Source: RUG100 sp963542695 (GTDB lineage Bacteria > Bacillota > Clostridia > Peptostreptococcales > Anaerovoracaceae). From it: 64,000 nt of DNA. Position numbers and translations under genes: made by a program. The notes under the pieces were generated by a model. That model was not told the DNA's origin. It did not search any database and worked only from the letters and a program-made list of their open reading frames with translations. The stretch lies in assembly GCA_963542695.1 (NCBI GenBank), contig CAUTYX010000002.1, positions 1 to 64,000 on the forward strand, read 5' to 3'. Below are positions 1-8,053 of the stretch, piece after piece (position 1 is the stretch's first letter; every line of letters starts with the position of its first letter).

Positions 1-45
1 GATGCAGCGTAGTCTCGTGGGCTCGGAGATGTGTATAAGAGACAG
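1..45. other. Untrimmed Illumina Nextera adapter (assembly artefact)
   Basis: Bases 27-45 are exactly the 19-bp Tn5 mosaic end and 12-26 are the rest of the Nextera Read 2 primer site. Bases 4-11 (GCAGCGTA) look like an i7 index in adapter orientation (I recall it as N721), preceded by GAT as at the end of the P7 primer. This is synthetic library sequence; the genome starts at about base 46 and the window's left edge is a contig end. Confidence 0.97.
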
Positions 46-307
46 GTATACGCCATAATATTATTATCGTTAAAGTATCGTTTATAGTTCAAATTAGAAA
101 GATACAAGTCATAGGAAGTTCTATACTGATATGATTCTTTGAGTCCAGTTTGGAAAGCAACATGCACTCCGTCCCGCGGTTCCCAAAACGCTCTGCATTT
201 TGACCGCTCTGGTGGGCTTGCGCACCTAACTGGCTCTTTAGAGCCTTAGTAGGTGCCATGCAAGGAATTCCCAAAGTTTCGCTTTGGTGAATTCTACTGC
301 TGTGTCT
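46..307 (-). repeat. Multi-hairpin intergenic element at contig end
   Basis: No gene is supported here. Three strong adjacent inverted repeats occur: 176-207 (GCGGT+CAAAA arms), 222-256 (GCACCTA and GGCTC arms) and 265-294 (GAATTC and CCAAAG arms around a 5-nt loop). They lie directly downstream of the rRNA methylase gene and would be transcribed from it on the minus strand. Such clustered, G+C-richer hairpins are typical of a dispersed repeat or a structured RNA. Its position at a contig break also fits a multi-copy sequence. I do not recognise the family. Confidence 0.5.
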
Positions 308-1753
308 CTAAGTTCGAACTTCGCTTTCGCTCGTTCTCACTAAGAGACAACATGCCTCCACATGTCCGGTCCAGGGGAAGTTTTCGAATGGGGTGATTTC
401 AACGAATTGGTATCCCATGGTGGTTAGTAGTTTAATGTCTCTTGCTTGTGTTCCCGGGTCGCAGGACATATACACGATGCGATTTGGGGTGACTTTAGAT
501 ACGGCTTCCAACAGCTCCGGTTTACAGCCTGCTCTAGGAGGATCTAAGATAACAACGTCTGCACTTTGAGCGGCTTGGCACAATGTTTCATCCTCTTGAT
601 TTTCCAGTAACTGCAGCAGAATTTCTTCTGCTTTTCCTGCAAGGTATCTGACTTCTACGATGCCATTAATAACTGCATTACGATTGGCATCTAAAATAGC
701 CTGCGGATTGGATTCAATGCCAAGGACAAATTTTGCGCCGGGCTTTCTGCTGCCTTCTCTATCCATGCAATACAGTCCGATGGTTCCGATACCGCAATAC
801 AAGTCTAATACAGTTTCCTTTCCTGTCAGAGCAGCGCATTCCTTCACTTTTGAGTACATTTTTTCTGTCATGGAATCATCCACTTGGTAAAAGCTCCTGG
901 GGCCGATTTCAAAGGTTAAATCACCTAAAGTATCTTTAATGGTCCGGCTACCGGCAATGCAAGTGACAGCTTTCTCTGTTTCAATATAGACGCTTTCCAA
1001 AGAAAAACCGGCTTCATAAATAGCATCATCCAGCAATCCGATAAGTTTTTCCACACCGGGAATGCCTTTGCCGTGAATGGTCAAAATCACCATTACCTGG
1101 CCCGTTGTTTTGGAACTGCGGACAGTCATTTGTTTCATCAACCCTTGATTCCACTTTGGGTCATAGGCCGTAATGTGGTCTTCTGTCATAAAACGTCTCA
1201 TGGCATCGGCTGCGGCTGTAGCAGAAGGCATCTGAAGCATACATTTTTTGCAATCAAAGACTTGATGGGATCCTTTTTTCATAAATCCGATGGCAAGATT
1301 CCCTAATGGAACAATGATGCCTCCTCTTTTCTTTTGATTTCCGCCGGTGCTAATATGAAACACGGCCTTGTTGCGATAGCCGGTGTTTTCTTCCTCCCAT
1401 ACCATAGGATGAATCAATGGGTTTGCAAGGCCGGCCAAACGAGTCAGCTTATCGTGAATCTGCTTTTCTTTTAACTGACGCTGGGCTTTTGGTGTTAACT
1501 CCTGGTATTGGCACCCGCCACAAATCTCTGTATAGGGACATGCCGCCTTTATCCGATCCGGAGAATATGTTTCTATTTCCAAGGTTTTTCCAAAGACATA
1601 TCGTTTTTTTGCCTTGGTAATTTCTACTTTTACAACATCTCCCGGCAGCCCGTAGCTTGCAAAAACAGCCATACCGTCCACATGACCTATGCCTTGCCCT
1701 TGATCACTTACGTCTTCTATCGGTACGACAATAATATCTCCTTTTTCCGGCAT
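308..1753 (-). CDS. rlmD: 23S rRNA (uracil-5-)-methyltransferase, RlmD/RlmCD (RumA) family
   Basis: SAM-dependent enzyme that makes 5-methyluridine in 23S rRNA. The 481-aa protein has an N-terminal TRAM RNA-binding domain (residues ~5-60) and a cysteine cluster (CPYTEICGGC, then a later CKKC) that in this family holds a 4Fe-4S cluster. The C-terminal Rossmann methylase domain has the DPPRAG motif and the catalytic Cys in MSCDP. The ATG at 1753 follows an AGGAAGAG ribosome site and lies 3 nt after the thioesterase stop, so the two genes are probably cotranscribed. Whether it modifies one or two uridines cannot be read from the sequence. The last codons are part of a small GC-GAAA-GC hairpin. 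Confidence 0.93.
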   Translation of the reverse strand: MPEKGDIIVVPIEDVSDQGQGIGHVDGMAVFASYGLPGDVVKVEITKAKKRYVFGKTLEIETYSPDRIKAACPYTEICGGCQYQELTPKAQRQLKEKQIHDKLTRLAGLANPLIHPMVWEEENTGYRNKAVFHISTGGNQKKRGGIIVPLGNLAIGFMKKGSHQVFDCKKCMLQMPSATAAADAMRRFMTEDHITAYDPKWNQGLMKQMTVRSSKTTGQVMVILTIHGKGIPGVEKLIGLLDDAIYEAGFSLESVYIETEKAVTCIAGSRTIKDTLGDLTFEIGPRSFYQVDDSMTEKMYSKVKECAALTGKETVLDLYCGIGTIGLYCMDREGSRKPGAKFVLGIESNPQAILDANRNAVINGIVEVRYLAGKAEEILLQLLENQEDETLCQAAQSADVVILDPPRAGCKPELLEAVSKVTPNRIVYMSCDPGTQARDIKLLTTMGYQFVEITPFENFPWTGHVEACCLLVRTSESEVRT

Positions 1754-1756
1754 GGC

Positions 1757-2173
1757 TTACTCTTCCTCAGATTTTAAAATGGAATATAACTCCGGAAGAT
1801 CCCGTCGAATGCGAATGGGTTTTAGTTCTTCGTCAGTGATTGGATGGACGCTGCTGGCTGTAACGTGAACGACTCCGGTTTCTTCATTGAGGATTTCATA
1901 TCCGACAATAATAGTAGCTGCCTTGACCTTTTTAATCCAAGTACGGATAGTAAGCAAGTCATCGTAATGAGCCGGGTGCTTGAAATCAATGTCAATATGC
2001 GCTACCGGCAGCAACAATCCCTGTTCTGCAAATCTGGTATAGGGATAGCCGGCATCCCGCAGCCATTCACCACGTCCTTTTTCCAACCAGGAAATGTATG
2101 TTCCGTTGTATACAATTCCCATTGCATCGGTGTCTGCATAGATGACACGAACTTGACATTCTCTTGGTTTCAT
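1757..2173 (-). CDS. Acyl-CoA thioesterase, YbgC/4HBT hot-dog family
   Basis: A 138-aa single-domain hot-dog thioesterase that would hydrolyse short or medium acyl-CoA esters in the cytoplasm. The N-terminal signature YADTDAMGIVYNGTY carries the family's catalytic Asp, followed by the W-L-E-K-G-R-G-E-W helix. Length is normal for the 4-hydroxybenzoyl-CoA thioesterase family. The start ATG has a strong AAAGGAGG site 5 nt upstream. The gene lies between the pnp terminator and rlmD and probably forms a two-gene unit with rlmD. The real substrate is unknown; the family also includes Tol-Pal-associated YbgC, but no tol genes are present here. Confidence 0.88.
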   Translation of the reverse strand: MKPRECQVRVIYADTDAMGIVYNGTYISWLEKGRGEWLRDAGYPYTRFAEQGLLLPVAHIDIDFKHPAHYDDLLTIRTWIKKVKAATIIVGYEILNEETGVVHVTASSVHPITDEELKPIRIRRDLPELYSILKSEEE

Positions 2174-2188
2174 GGTTCCTCCTTTAGT

Positions 2189-2226
2189 AAAAAACAGAGG
2201 CGGATAATCTCCGCCCCTCTGTGTTT
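2189..2226 (-). terminator. Intrinsic terminator after pnp
   Basis: On the minus strand CAGAGG..CGG pairs with CCG..CCTCTG around an AGATTAT loop and is followed by a run of six T. It ends the rpsO-pnp transcript and separates it from the thioesterase gene. Confidence 0.85.
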
Positions 2227-2260
2227 TGTTATCCAGTCACTGTTTTTTTGTCTAGTCACT

Positions 2261-4357
2261 TTACAGATCGGCTCTAATCAAGTTGACTCTGCCCTGGTTG
2301 TCGATTTCAGCTACTTTTACTTTCACTGTATCGCCTATATTCATGACATCTTCTACTTTTTCTACACGACCCTTTGCCATCTTGGAAATGTGAAGCAATC
2401 CGTCTTTACCCGGCAAAACTTCAATAAAGGCTCCAAAGTTCATGATACGAACAACTGTCCCTTCATAGGTTTCCCCGACTTCCACTTCCTTGACCAGAAG
2501 CTCGATTTCGTGGATAGCGGCATTGGCGCTCTCCATATCCGTAGAAGCAACAAATACCTTGCCGTCATCATCGATATCAATCTGCACTCCGGTCTTTTCA
2601 ATGATTCCATTGATGGTTTTGCCTCCCGGTCCGATGATAACACGAATCTTATCCGGATCCACAGTCATGGTAATGATACGTGGAGCATATGGAGACATTT
2701 CTTCTCTCGGTGCAGGAATTTCTTCCAGCATGGCCTTCATAATATGGAGACGGCCTTCTTTTGCTTGCTTCAAGGCTTGTGCCAGAATTTCCTTTGACAA
2801 GCCATGTATTTTAATATCCATCTGGATGGCTGTAACGCCATCTTCTGTACCGGTTACCTTAAAGTCCATATCTCCAAGGAAGTCTTCCATACCTTGAATA
2901 TCAGACAGAATAGCAATCTTTTTGGTACCATCCTCTTCTTCTCTGGATACAAGACCCATGGCAATACCCGATACCGGTGCCTTAATGGGCACACCGGCAT
3001 CCATCAATGCCAAAGTGGAACCACATGTGCTGGCCATGGAAGAAGAACCGTTGGAAGATAGAATTTCCGAAACCACACGAATCGCATACGGAAATTCTTC
3101 TACACTAGGCAGTACCGGCAGCAGTGCTCTTTCTGCCAATGCTCCGTGACCGATTTCACGCCTTCCCGGGCTACGAATTGGTTTTGCTTCGCCTACAGAA
3201 TAAGGTGGGAAGTTGTAGTGGTGCATGTATCTCTTTTCTGTAATATCCTGAATGCCGTCAAGACGCTGCCCTTCGCTGATAGTTCCCAGGGTTGCCACAG
3301 ACAAAGCCTGTGTTTGACCTCTCTTAAAGAGTCCCGTTCCATGGGCTCTGGGAAGCACACCGGTATCAATCCATAGAGGACGAATTTCGTCATAGGATCT
3401 GTTGTCCGGACGAATGCCTTCGTCAAGAATCAAGCTACGAACCTGTTCTTTGGTAATGTCATAGAGAACGGCAGCAATGTCTTTTTCACATTCCGGGAAC
3501 TCTTCTGCAAAGTGCTCCTGTGTCTCTACTTCTACTGCATCCATATTATCAAGACGCTCCTGCTTTTCCTGTGTTAAAACAGCAGCCCTCATTTTGTCTA
3601 CTGCAAATTCACGAACAGCCGTTTCAATCTCTTCCGGAATGGAAGCCAACTCAATTTCCATCTTTGGCTTTCCGACTTCGGCAACAATTTCATTGATAAA
3701 GGCAACGATTTTCTTGATTTCTTCGTGGCCAAAGAGGATGGCGTCCAAAATAGTTTCTTCCGGAATAATATTGGCTCCGGCTTCTACCATCATAATAGCA
3801 TCTTCTGTACCGGCTACTGTCAAATCCAGTTGACTTTCTTCTTTCTTTTCCTTGGTGGGGTTAATGACAAATTCACCATCTATCTTTCCTACCTTTACAG
3901 ATCCGGTAGGACCATCCCAAGGAATATCGGAAATTGCCAAAGCAACAGAAGAACCGATCATCGCTGCAATTTCAGACGGTGCATCGTGATCCATAGACAA
4001 AACCGTTGCTACTACCTGTACGTCATTGTAGTATCCTTTGGGGAATAATGGACGCAGTGGTCTATCCATGAGACGAGAGAATAAAATGGCAGACTCTGCC
4101 GGACGTCCCTCTCTCTTAATAAAGCCGCCGGGAATCTTCCCTGCTGCATACATCTTTTCTTCGTAACTGCACTGCAGCGGAAAGAAATCAATGTCCGGGC
4201 GAGGTTCCTTGCTGGCAACAGCCGTTACGTTTACAACGGTATCTCCATACCGAACCCATACCTGTCCATTGGTTTGCTCGCAGACTTTTCCGATTTCACA
4301 TTCTAGCAGTCTGCCGCCCAATGCCATTCTAAATGTTTTATAACCTTCGTATTTCAT
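2261..4357 (-). CDS. pnp: Polynucleotide phosphorylase
   Basis: 3'-5' phosphorolytic exoribonuclease of mRNA decay, acting as a trimer and often bound to the degradosome. The ~698-aa protein shows two RNase PH domains (residues ~10-230 and ~310-540) joined by a helical segment, then a KH domain with IIGPGGKTINGI (~560-610) and an S1 domain (~620-695), which is the full bacterial layout. A TTG six bases further upstream is possible, but the ATG at 4357 is 9 nt from an AGGAGG site and fits better. It lies downstream of rpsO with a hairpin between them, the usual rpsO-pnp arrangement, which in many bacteria is post-transcriptionally controlled. Confidence 0.98.
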   Translation of the reverse strand: MKYEGYKTFRMALGGRLLECEIGKVCEQTNGQVWVRYGDTVVNVTAVASKEPRPDIDFFPLQCSYEEKMYAAGKIPGGFIKREGRPAESAILFSRLMDRPLRPLFPKGYYNDVQVVATVLSMDHDAPSEIAAMIGSSVALAISDIPWDGPTGSVKVGKIDGEFVINPTKEKKEESQLDLTVAGTEDAIMMVEAGANIIPEETILDAILFGHEEIKKIVAFINEIVAEVGKPKMEIELASIPEEIETAVREFAVDKMRAAVLTQEKQERLDNMDAVEVETQEHFAEEFPECEKDIAAVLYDITKEQVRSLILDEGIRPDNRSYDEIRPLWIDTGVLPRAHGTGLFKRGQTQALSVATLGTISEGQRLDGIQDITEKRYMHHYNFPPYSVGEAKPIRSPGRREIGHGALAERALLPVLPSVEEFPYAIRVVSEILSSNGSSSMASTCGSTLALMDAGVPIKAPVSGIAMGLVSREEEDGTKKIAILSDIQGMEDFLGDMDFKVTGTEDGVTAIQMDIKIHGLSKEILAQALKQAKEGRLHIMKAMLEEIPAPREEMSPYAPRIITMTVDPDKIRVIIGPGGKTINGIIEKTGVQIDIDDDGKVFVASTDMESANAAIHEIELLVKEVEVGETYEGTVVRIMNFGAFIEVLPGKDGLLHISKMAKGRVEKVEDVMNIGDTVKVKVAEIDNQGRVNLIRADL

Positions 4358-4433
4358 TAACAACTACCTCCTGTTAATGTTTCCTTTCGACCATACGGTC
4401 TTGTTGCATCACCAAAATGTAATGCAATTATCA

Positions 4434-4460
4434 TAAAAGCGAAGCCAAGGCTCCGCTCTT
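4434..4460 (-). terminator. Intrinsic terminator after rpsO
   Basis: On the minus strand GCGGAGCC pairs with GGCTTCGC (one G-U) over a 3-nt loop, followed by TTTTA. It probably reduces rpsO read-through into pnp. Confidence 0.7.
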
Positions 4461-4470
4461 ATTTCCCTGA

Positions 4471-4737
4471 TTACTTTCTCAAGCCAAGACGACCAATCAG
4501 TGTACGATATCTTTCCAAATCTTTGTTCTTCAGATATCCCAGCAGGTTTCTTCTCTTACCAACCATCTTCAACAAACCTCTTCTGGAATGGTGATCCTTT
4601 TTGTGAACCTTCAAGTGTTCGTTCAAGTCGTTAATACGGTAAGTAAGAATAGCAACCTGTACTTCCGGAGAACCTGTGTCTCCTTCTTTGGTCTGGTATT
4701 CTTTTACGATTTCGGCCTTTTTTTCTTGCGTGATCAT
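4471..4737 (-). CDS. rpsO: 30S ribosomal protein S15
   Basis: Primary 16S rRNA-binding protein of the small-subunit platform. The 88-aa sequence is full length for S15 and contains the conserved GDTGSPEVQ segment near the N-terminus and the HHSRRGLL(K)MVGKRR rRNA-binding stretch. An AAGGAG ribosome site precedes the ATG. It sits alone between ribF and pnp, followed by its own terminator. The 100-nt leader contains a short TCCGA/TCGGA hairpin that could take part in S15 feedback control, but this is inference only. Confidence 0.98.
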   Translation of the reverse strand: MITQEKKAEIVKEYQTKEGDTGSPEVQVAILTYRINDLNEHLKVHKKDHHSRRGLLKMVGKRRNLLGYLKNKDLERYRTLIGRLGLRK

Positions 4738-4840
4738 ACTATATCTCCTTTTTTTCTTACGCCTTATTCCGAGTTTTCGTCGGAGTGTCGAAAAACCAAG
4801 AACAAGGTAATAAATTCCAACAACTTACTTTATCATGTTT

Positions 4841-5815
4841 CTAACTGGAATGCAACGGAAAATTCCCGTTATCCTCTTGTTTTATCACATGTTCCCGGTG
4901 GTATACACGACCGGCAATACAATCCTTGTCAATTTGTGTAGACAAAGCTTCTAAACTGTCAAATTTTTCTTCTTCTCGTATCTTCCGAATAAATTCCACA
5001 CGGATTTTCTGATCATACAGATCGCCATTAAAGTCAAAGAGATGGGTCTCGATGTTTTTCAGCTGGTGGCCTCCAATAGTTGGGTTTACCCCTACATTGG
5101 TAACGCTGGGATAGTGATATCCGTCTACTACACAATAACTGATATAGACACCGTTTGGCGGTGTCACCATGCTCTTATCGATTTCCAAATTGCATGTTGG
5201 GAATCCAATAGTTCTTCCAATTTGATTCCCCTTTACAACGATCCCTCCAAGGTTATAGAAACGACCTAAAAACTTTTGGCATTGTTCCATTTCTCCTTGG
5301 GAAATCAGCTGGCGTATCAACGTGGAGCTAACCACTTGATCATCGATTTTAAAAGGTTCCAATACGTGGGTTCCAAATCCCAGTTCCATGCCTTTTTTTA
5401 CCAAATATGACACATCCCCTGCCGCTTTATGACCGAAATGGTAATTAAAACCACAGAATATTTCCTGCATCTTCATTTTGCCTAAAAGAATATCCTTAAT
5501 GTAATCCTCCGGCTCTGTTTCCATAATTTCCTTTTCAAAAGGAATGGTAAACAAATACTCCACGCCCATTTCTTCAAAAATTGCAATTTTATCGGAGGCG
5601 TATTGAATATTTTTCACTGCATGGTCTTCCCCCAGCAAATTGCGAGGATGGTTGGAAAACGTAAAGACAGCACTGCAACAACCAATGGATTGGGCTTCCC
5701 TGATAGTACGTCCAATAATTTCCTGGTGGCCTTTGTGAACCCCATCAAAATTACCAACGGCAATGACAGTCGATTCTATATCTTTAATTTCTTCCAGTGA
5801 ATTAAAAATTTTCAT
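4841..5815 (-). CDS. ribF: Bifunctional riboflavin kinase / FMN adenylyltransferase
   Basis: Makes FMN and then FAD from riboflavin and ATP. The N-terminal half (residues ~10-180) is the nucleotidyltransferase domain with GNFDGVHKGH. The C-terminal half (~185-305) is the flavokinase domain with GRTIGFPTCN and the VxNVGVNPT segment. The 324-aa length is normal. The ATG at 5815 overlaps the truB stop as ATGA and has GGAG upstream; a longer reading with MCGEN is less likely. It is the last gene of the nusA-infB operon. No FMN riboswitch precedes it, as expected for an internal operon gene. Confidence 0.97.
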   Translation of the reverse strand: MKIFNSLEEIKDIESTVIAVGNFDGVHKGHQEIIGRTIREAQSIGCCSAVFTFSNHPRNLLGEDHAVKNIQYASDKIAIFEEMGVEYLFTIPFEKEIMETEPEDYIKDILLGKMKMQEIFCGFNYHFGHKAAGDVSYLVKKGMELGFGTHVLEPFKIDDQVVSSTLIRQLISQGEMEQCQKFLGRFYNLGGIVVKGNQIGRTIGFPTCNLEIDKSMVTPPNGVYISYCVVDGYHYPSVTNVGVNPTIGGHQLKNIETHLFDFNGDLYDQKIRVEFIRKIREEEKFDSLEALSTQIDKDCIAGRVYHREHVIKQEDNGNFPLHSS

Positions 5816-6711
5816 ATTTTCTCCACACAAAATATTTTATCTGCCACGGCAGTATCTTGCTCTGTTCTTGTTACGATGCCAATAAAGCATCCGTTTCTAT
5901 ATACCCGGTATACCCTTCCGGACACAGGTTCTTTGGTGATTTGTGACGGCCTTATGGTCACTTCTTTCCCATCAATTAAGGAGTTAGCCTGGTTGACGGA
6001 AAACTCCAGCACCCCCAGGTGACCCAAGGGAAAATCCACAGGATAAAGGTGTTCTTTTATTTGCTCCCTAGACATTTCCTTTACGTCTTCTATAGCCAAG
6101 GCATCCTCTATGTAAAATCCACAACTTTCTCTCCTCTCAAGAGAAGACATAACGGCACCACATCCGATTTGCCGCCCTATGTCATGGATTAACGATCGAA
6201 TATATGTTCCTCTTGCGCAGCGGACTGTTATGGTGGCTCTGTTATCACCATAGTCCACAAGCTGCAACTTGGAAATGGTAATCCGGCGAGATTTCACTTC
6301 CACCTGTTGGCCTTTTCTGGCATATTCGTATAGCTTGCGCCCCTTGACTTTAATGGCCGAATACATGGGAGGGATCTGCTCTATGGTCCCTAAAAAAGAA
6401 GGCAAGACTGTTTCCAGCTTCTCTTTGCTAGGAACAACACTGTCAAAAATGTTGACTTTTTCCCCCCAGATATCATAGGTATCGGTAGTGTATCCAAACG
6501 TCATTTCCGCTAGATACTCTTTCTCCTCTTGGTCAAGATAATCCATAATTCTGGTGGCATTTCCGATACAAACCGGCAGTACGCCTGTTGCCATAGGATC
6601 CAACGTGCCTGTATGACCGATGCGTTTGATGCCGGTACAGCGGCGTAAAATCGCCACCACATCATGGGAGGTCATATGCTGCGGCTTGTTGATATTGATA
6701 ATGCCCCTCAT
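5812..6711 (-). CDS. truB: tRNA pseudouridine(55) synthase
   Basis: Isomerises U55 of the tRNA T-loop to pseudouridine. The 299-aa protein has the family's opening GIININKP..MTSHDVV, the catalytic-Asp motif GHTGTLDPMATGVLP (Asp in TLDP), and the RGTYIRSLIHDIG segment. A small C-terminal PUA-like tail follows. The ATG at 6711 is chosen by homology and because it overlaps the nrnA stop as ATGA; an upstream GTG would add seven residues without a good ribosome site. It sits between nrnA and ribF as in many Firmicutes. Confidence 0.97.
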   Translation of the reverse strand: MRGIININKPQHMTSHDVVAILRRCTGIKRIGHTGTLDPMATGVLPVCIGNATRIMDYLDQEEKEYLAEMTFGYTTDTYDIWGEKVNIFDSVVPSKEKLETVLPSFLGTIEQIPPMYSAIKVKGRKLYEYARKGQQVEVKSRRITISKLQLVDYGDNRATITVRCARGTYIRSLIHDIGRQIGCGAVMSSLERRESCGFYIEDALAIEDVKEMSREQIKEHLYPVDFPLGHLGVLEFSVNQANSLIDGKEVTIRPSQITKEPVSGRVYRVYRNGCFIGIVTRTEQDTAVADKIFCVEKI

Positions 6712-7676
6712 GACTCCAGTACCTTTTCGCACTCCGCCAGTAAAATCTTTTTGGCTTCTTCCATAGTCATATTCATAGTGCAGCCGGCAGCACGGACATG
6801 GCCGCCACCATTATATTTAACAGCTATTTGCTGTACGTCGCAGTATTCCTTTGCTCGCAGTGATGCTTTTATAACCTTTTTTTCATGCTCTTTTAACAGC
6901 ACAGCCACTTCTACGCCGGCAATGCTCCGAAGCGTAGAAACAATGCCTTCTGTATCTGCCATATGGGCACCGGTTTCTTTTAAATCTTCTTGGGTTACCG
7001 TTGCCAGTATCCCTTTTCCATCTGCAAAAGAAAGGGCGCCGGCGACAGCTTGCCCCTGAAGCTTTATTTTTTCTAAAGACTCCGATTCGTATACATAAAC
7101 ATTTACCCGGTTACTATCCATACCGGTTTCCATCATTTCTCTGGCAATGGCATGACTCCGTGCTGTCGTATTGGAATACAGAAAATTCCCCGTATCTGTT
7201 GTAATACCGGTGTAAACAGCCATGGCTTCTTTCTCATCAAAGACATGACCTAGTTCCCGCAGCAATAAATATATCAATTCTGCTGTAGCTGCCGATGAAG
7301 AATCAATGTGATTAAAATCGGCAATGGTTTCAGTGGCTTTGTGATGATCTATACAAATGGTGGTTGTAGCAGAATAAAACAGTTTTTTTCTCTTGGGGAA
7401 GCGCTCTACATCACTGCAATCCGCACAAACAGCCACATCGGGAGCCTCTTTGGCATCCTTATAGAAAATGGTAAAATCCCGATCCAAAAACCGCAAGTTG
7501 GCCGGAATGGAATCCTCCAAAACAATCCGGCAGTCCTTTCCCATTTTTAAAAGACCACTACACAAAGCAGCACTGCTTCCAAGAGCGTCTCCATCAGCAT
7601 TTAAATGGGGAAACACCAGTATCCGCTGTGCTTTTTTTAAAATTGCTGCAATTTCTGTCAATGTGTTATTTTTCAT
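6708..7676 (-). CDS. nrnA: DHH-family nanoRNase / pAp phosphatase
   Basis: Degrades 2-5-nt RNA fragments and dephosphorylates 3'-phosphoadenosine 5'-phosphate in Bacillus homologues. The 322-aa protein carries the metal-binding DHH motifs in order: NADGDALGSS, CADCSD, CIDHHK and GITTDTGNF. The C-terminal DHHA1 domain has the substrate-binding KYNGGGHVRAAG loop. The gene overlaps the 3' end of rbfA by 11 nt and ends in a 4-nt overlap with truB, so translation is probably coupled. The position rbfA-nrnA-truB is conserved in Firmicutes and supports a role in RNA turnover. Confidence 0.94.
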   Translation of the reverse strand: MKNNTLTEIAAILKKAQRILVFPHLNADGDALGSSAALCSGLLKMGKDCRIVLEDSIPANLRFLDRDFTIFYKDAKEAPDVAVCADCSDVERFPKRKKLFYSATTTICIDHHKATETIADFNHIDSSSAATAELIYLLLRELGHVFDEKEAMAVYTGITTDTGNFLYSNTTARSHAIAREMMETGMDSNRVNVYVYESESLEKIKLQGQAVAGALSFADGKGILATVTQEDLKETGAHMADTEGIVSTLRSIAGVEVAVLLKEHEKKVIKASLRAKEYCDVQQIAVKYNGGGHVRAAGCTMNMTMEEAKKILLAECEKVLES

Positions 7677-8046
7677 GGTCCTTTTCTATTACCTGGGCAA
7701 TCAGTTCATCCATATGGCGTCCATATTCCATGGATTCATCCAACTTGAAAATAAGCTCCGGAATATGACGCAATTTTACTTTTTTCCCAATGGCTTTCTT
7801 AATAGTACCTTTACTATGTTCCAGCCCCTCTAAAATATCAGCTTCTGCCATTTGTCTATCTGTCTCTCCATAAGGCAGCACAGACAGGTATACGGTGGCA
7901 TAGCTGCCGTCACTGGTGACACTGCAACCGGTGAGACTAACCATACCACTTGAAAGACGGGGATCTTTTAAATCGCGCAACAACATATCACTGATGATTT
8001 TGCGGATTTCCTCTCCCAGTCTTTCGCTTCTATATCCTTTTCCCAT
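7666..8046 (-). CDS. rbfA: 30S ribosome-binding factor A
   Basis: Cold-adaptation and late 16S rRNA maturation factor that binds the free 30S subunit. The 126-aa protein is a single KH-like domain with the expected R-SERLGEEIRKIIS start and the KDPRLSSGMVSLTGCSVTSD core followed by AEADILEGLEHSKGTIKK, typical of the family. The ATG lies 7 nt downstream of the infB stop region. As usual it follows infB and precedes nrnA-truB in one operon for translation and RNA modification. Confidence 0.96.
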   Translation of the reverse strand: MGKGYRSERLGEEIRKIISDMLLRDLKDPRLSSGMVSLTGCSVTSDGSYATVYLSVLPYGETDRQMAEADILEGLEHSKGTIKKAIGKKVKLRHIPELIFKLDESMEYGRHMDELIAQVIEKDHEK

Positions 8047-8053
8047 TAATTAG

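Noticed and set aside
222..256. Integron attC-like site (ACCTAAC core)
   Set aside because: One core-like heptamer is present but the partner core and second pair of boxes are missing, and no integrase or cassette is nearby.
89..274. 61-residue open frame on the minus strand at the left end
   Set aside because: It lies wholly within the hairpin element, has no ribosome site, and its sequence is explained by the inverted repeats.
4738..5900. FMN riboswitch for ribF
   Set aside because: No such structure is seen; ribF is an internal operon gene overlapping truB.
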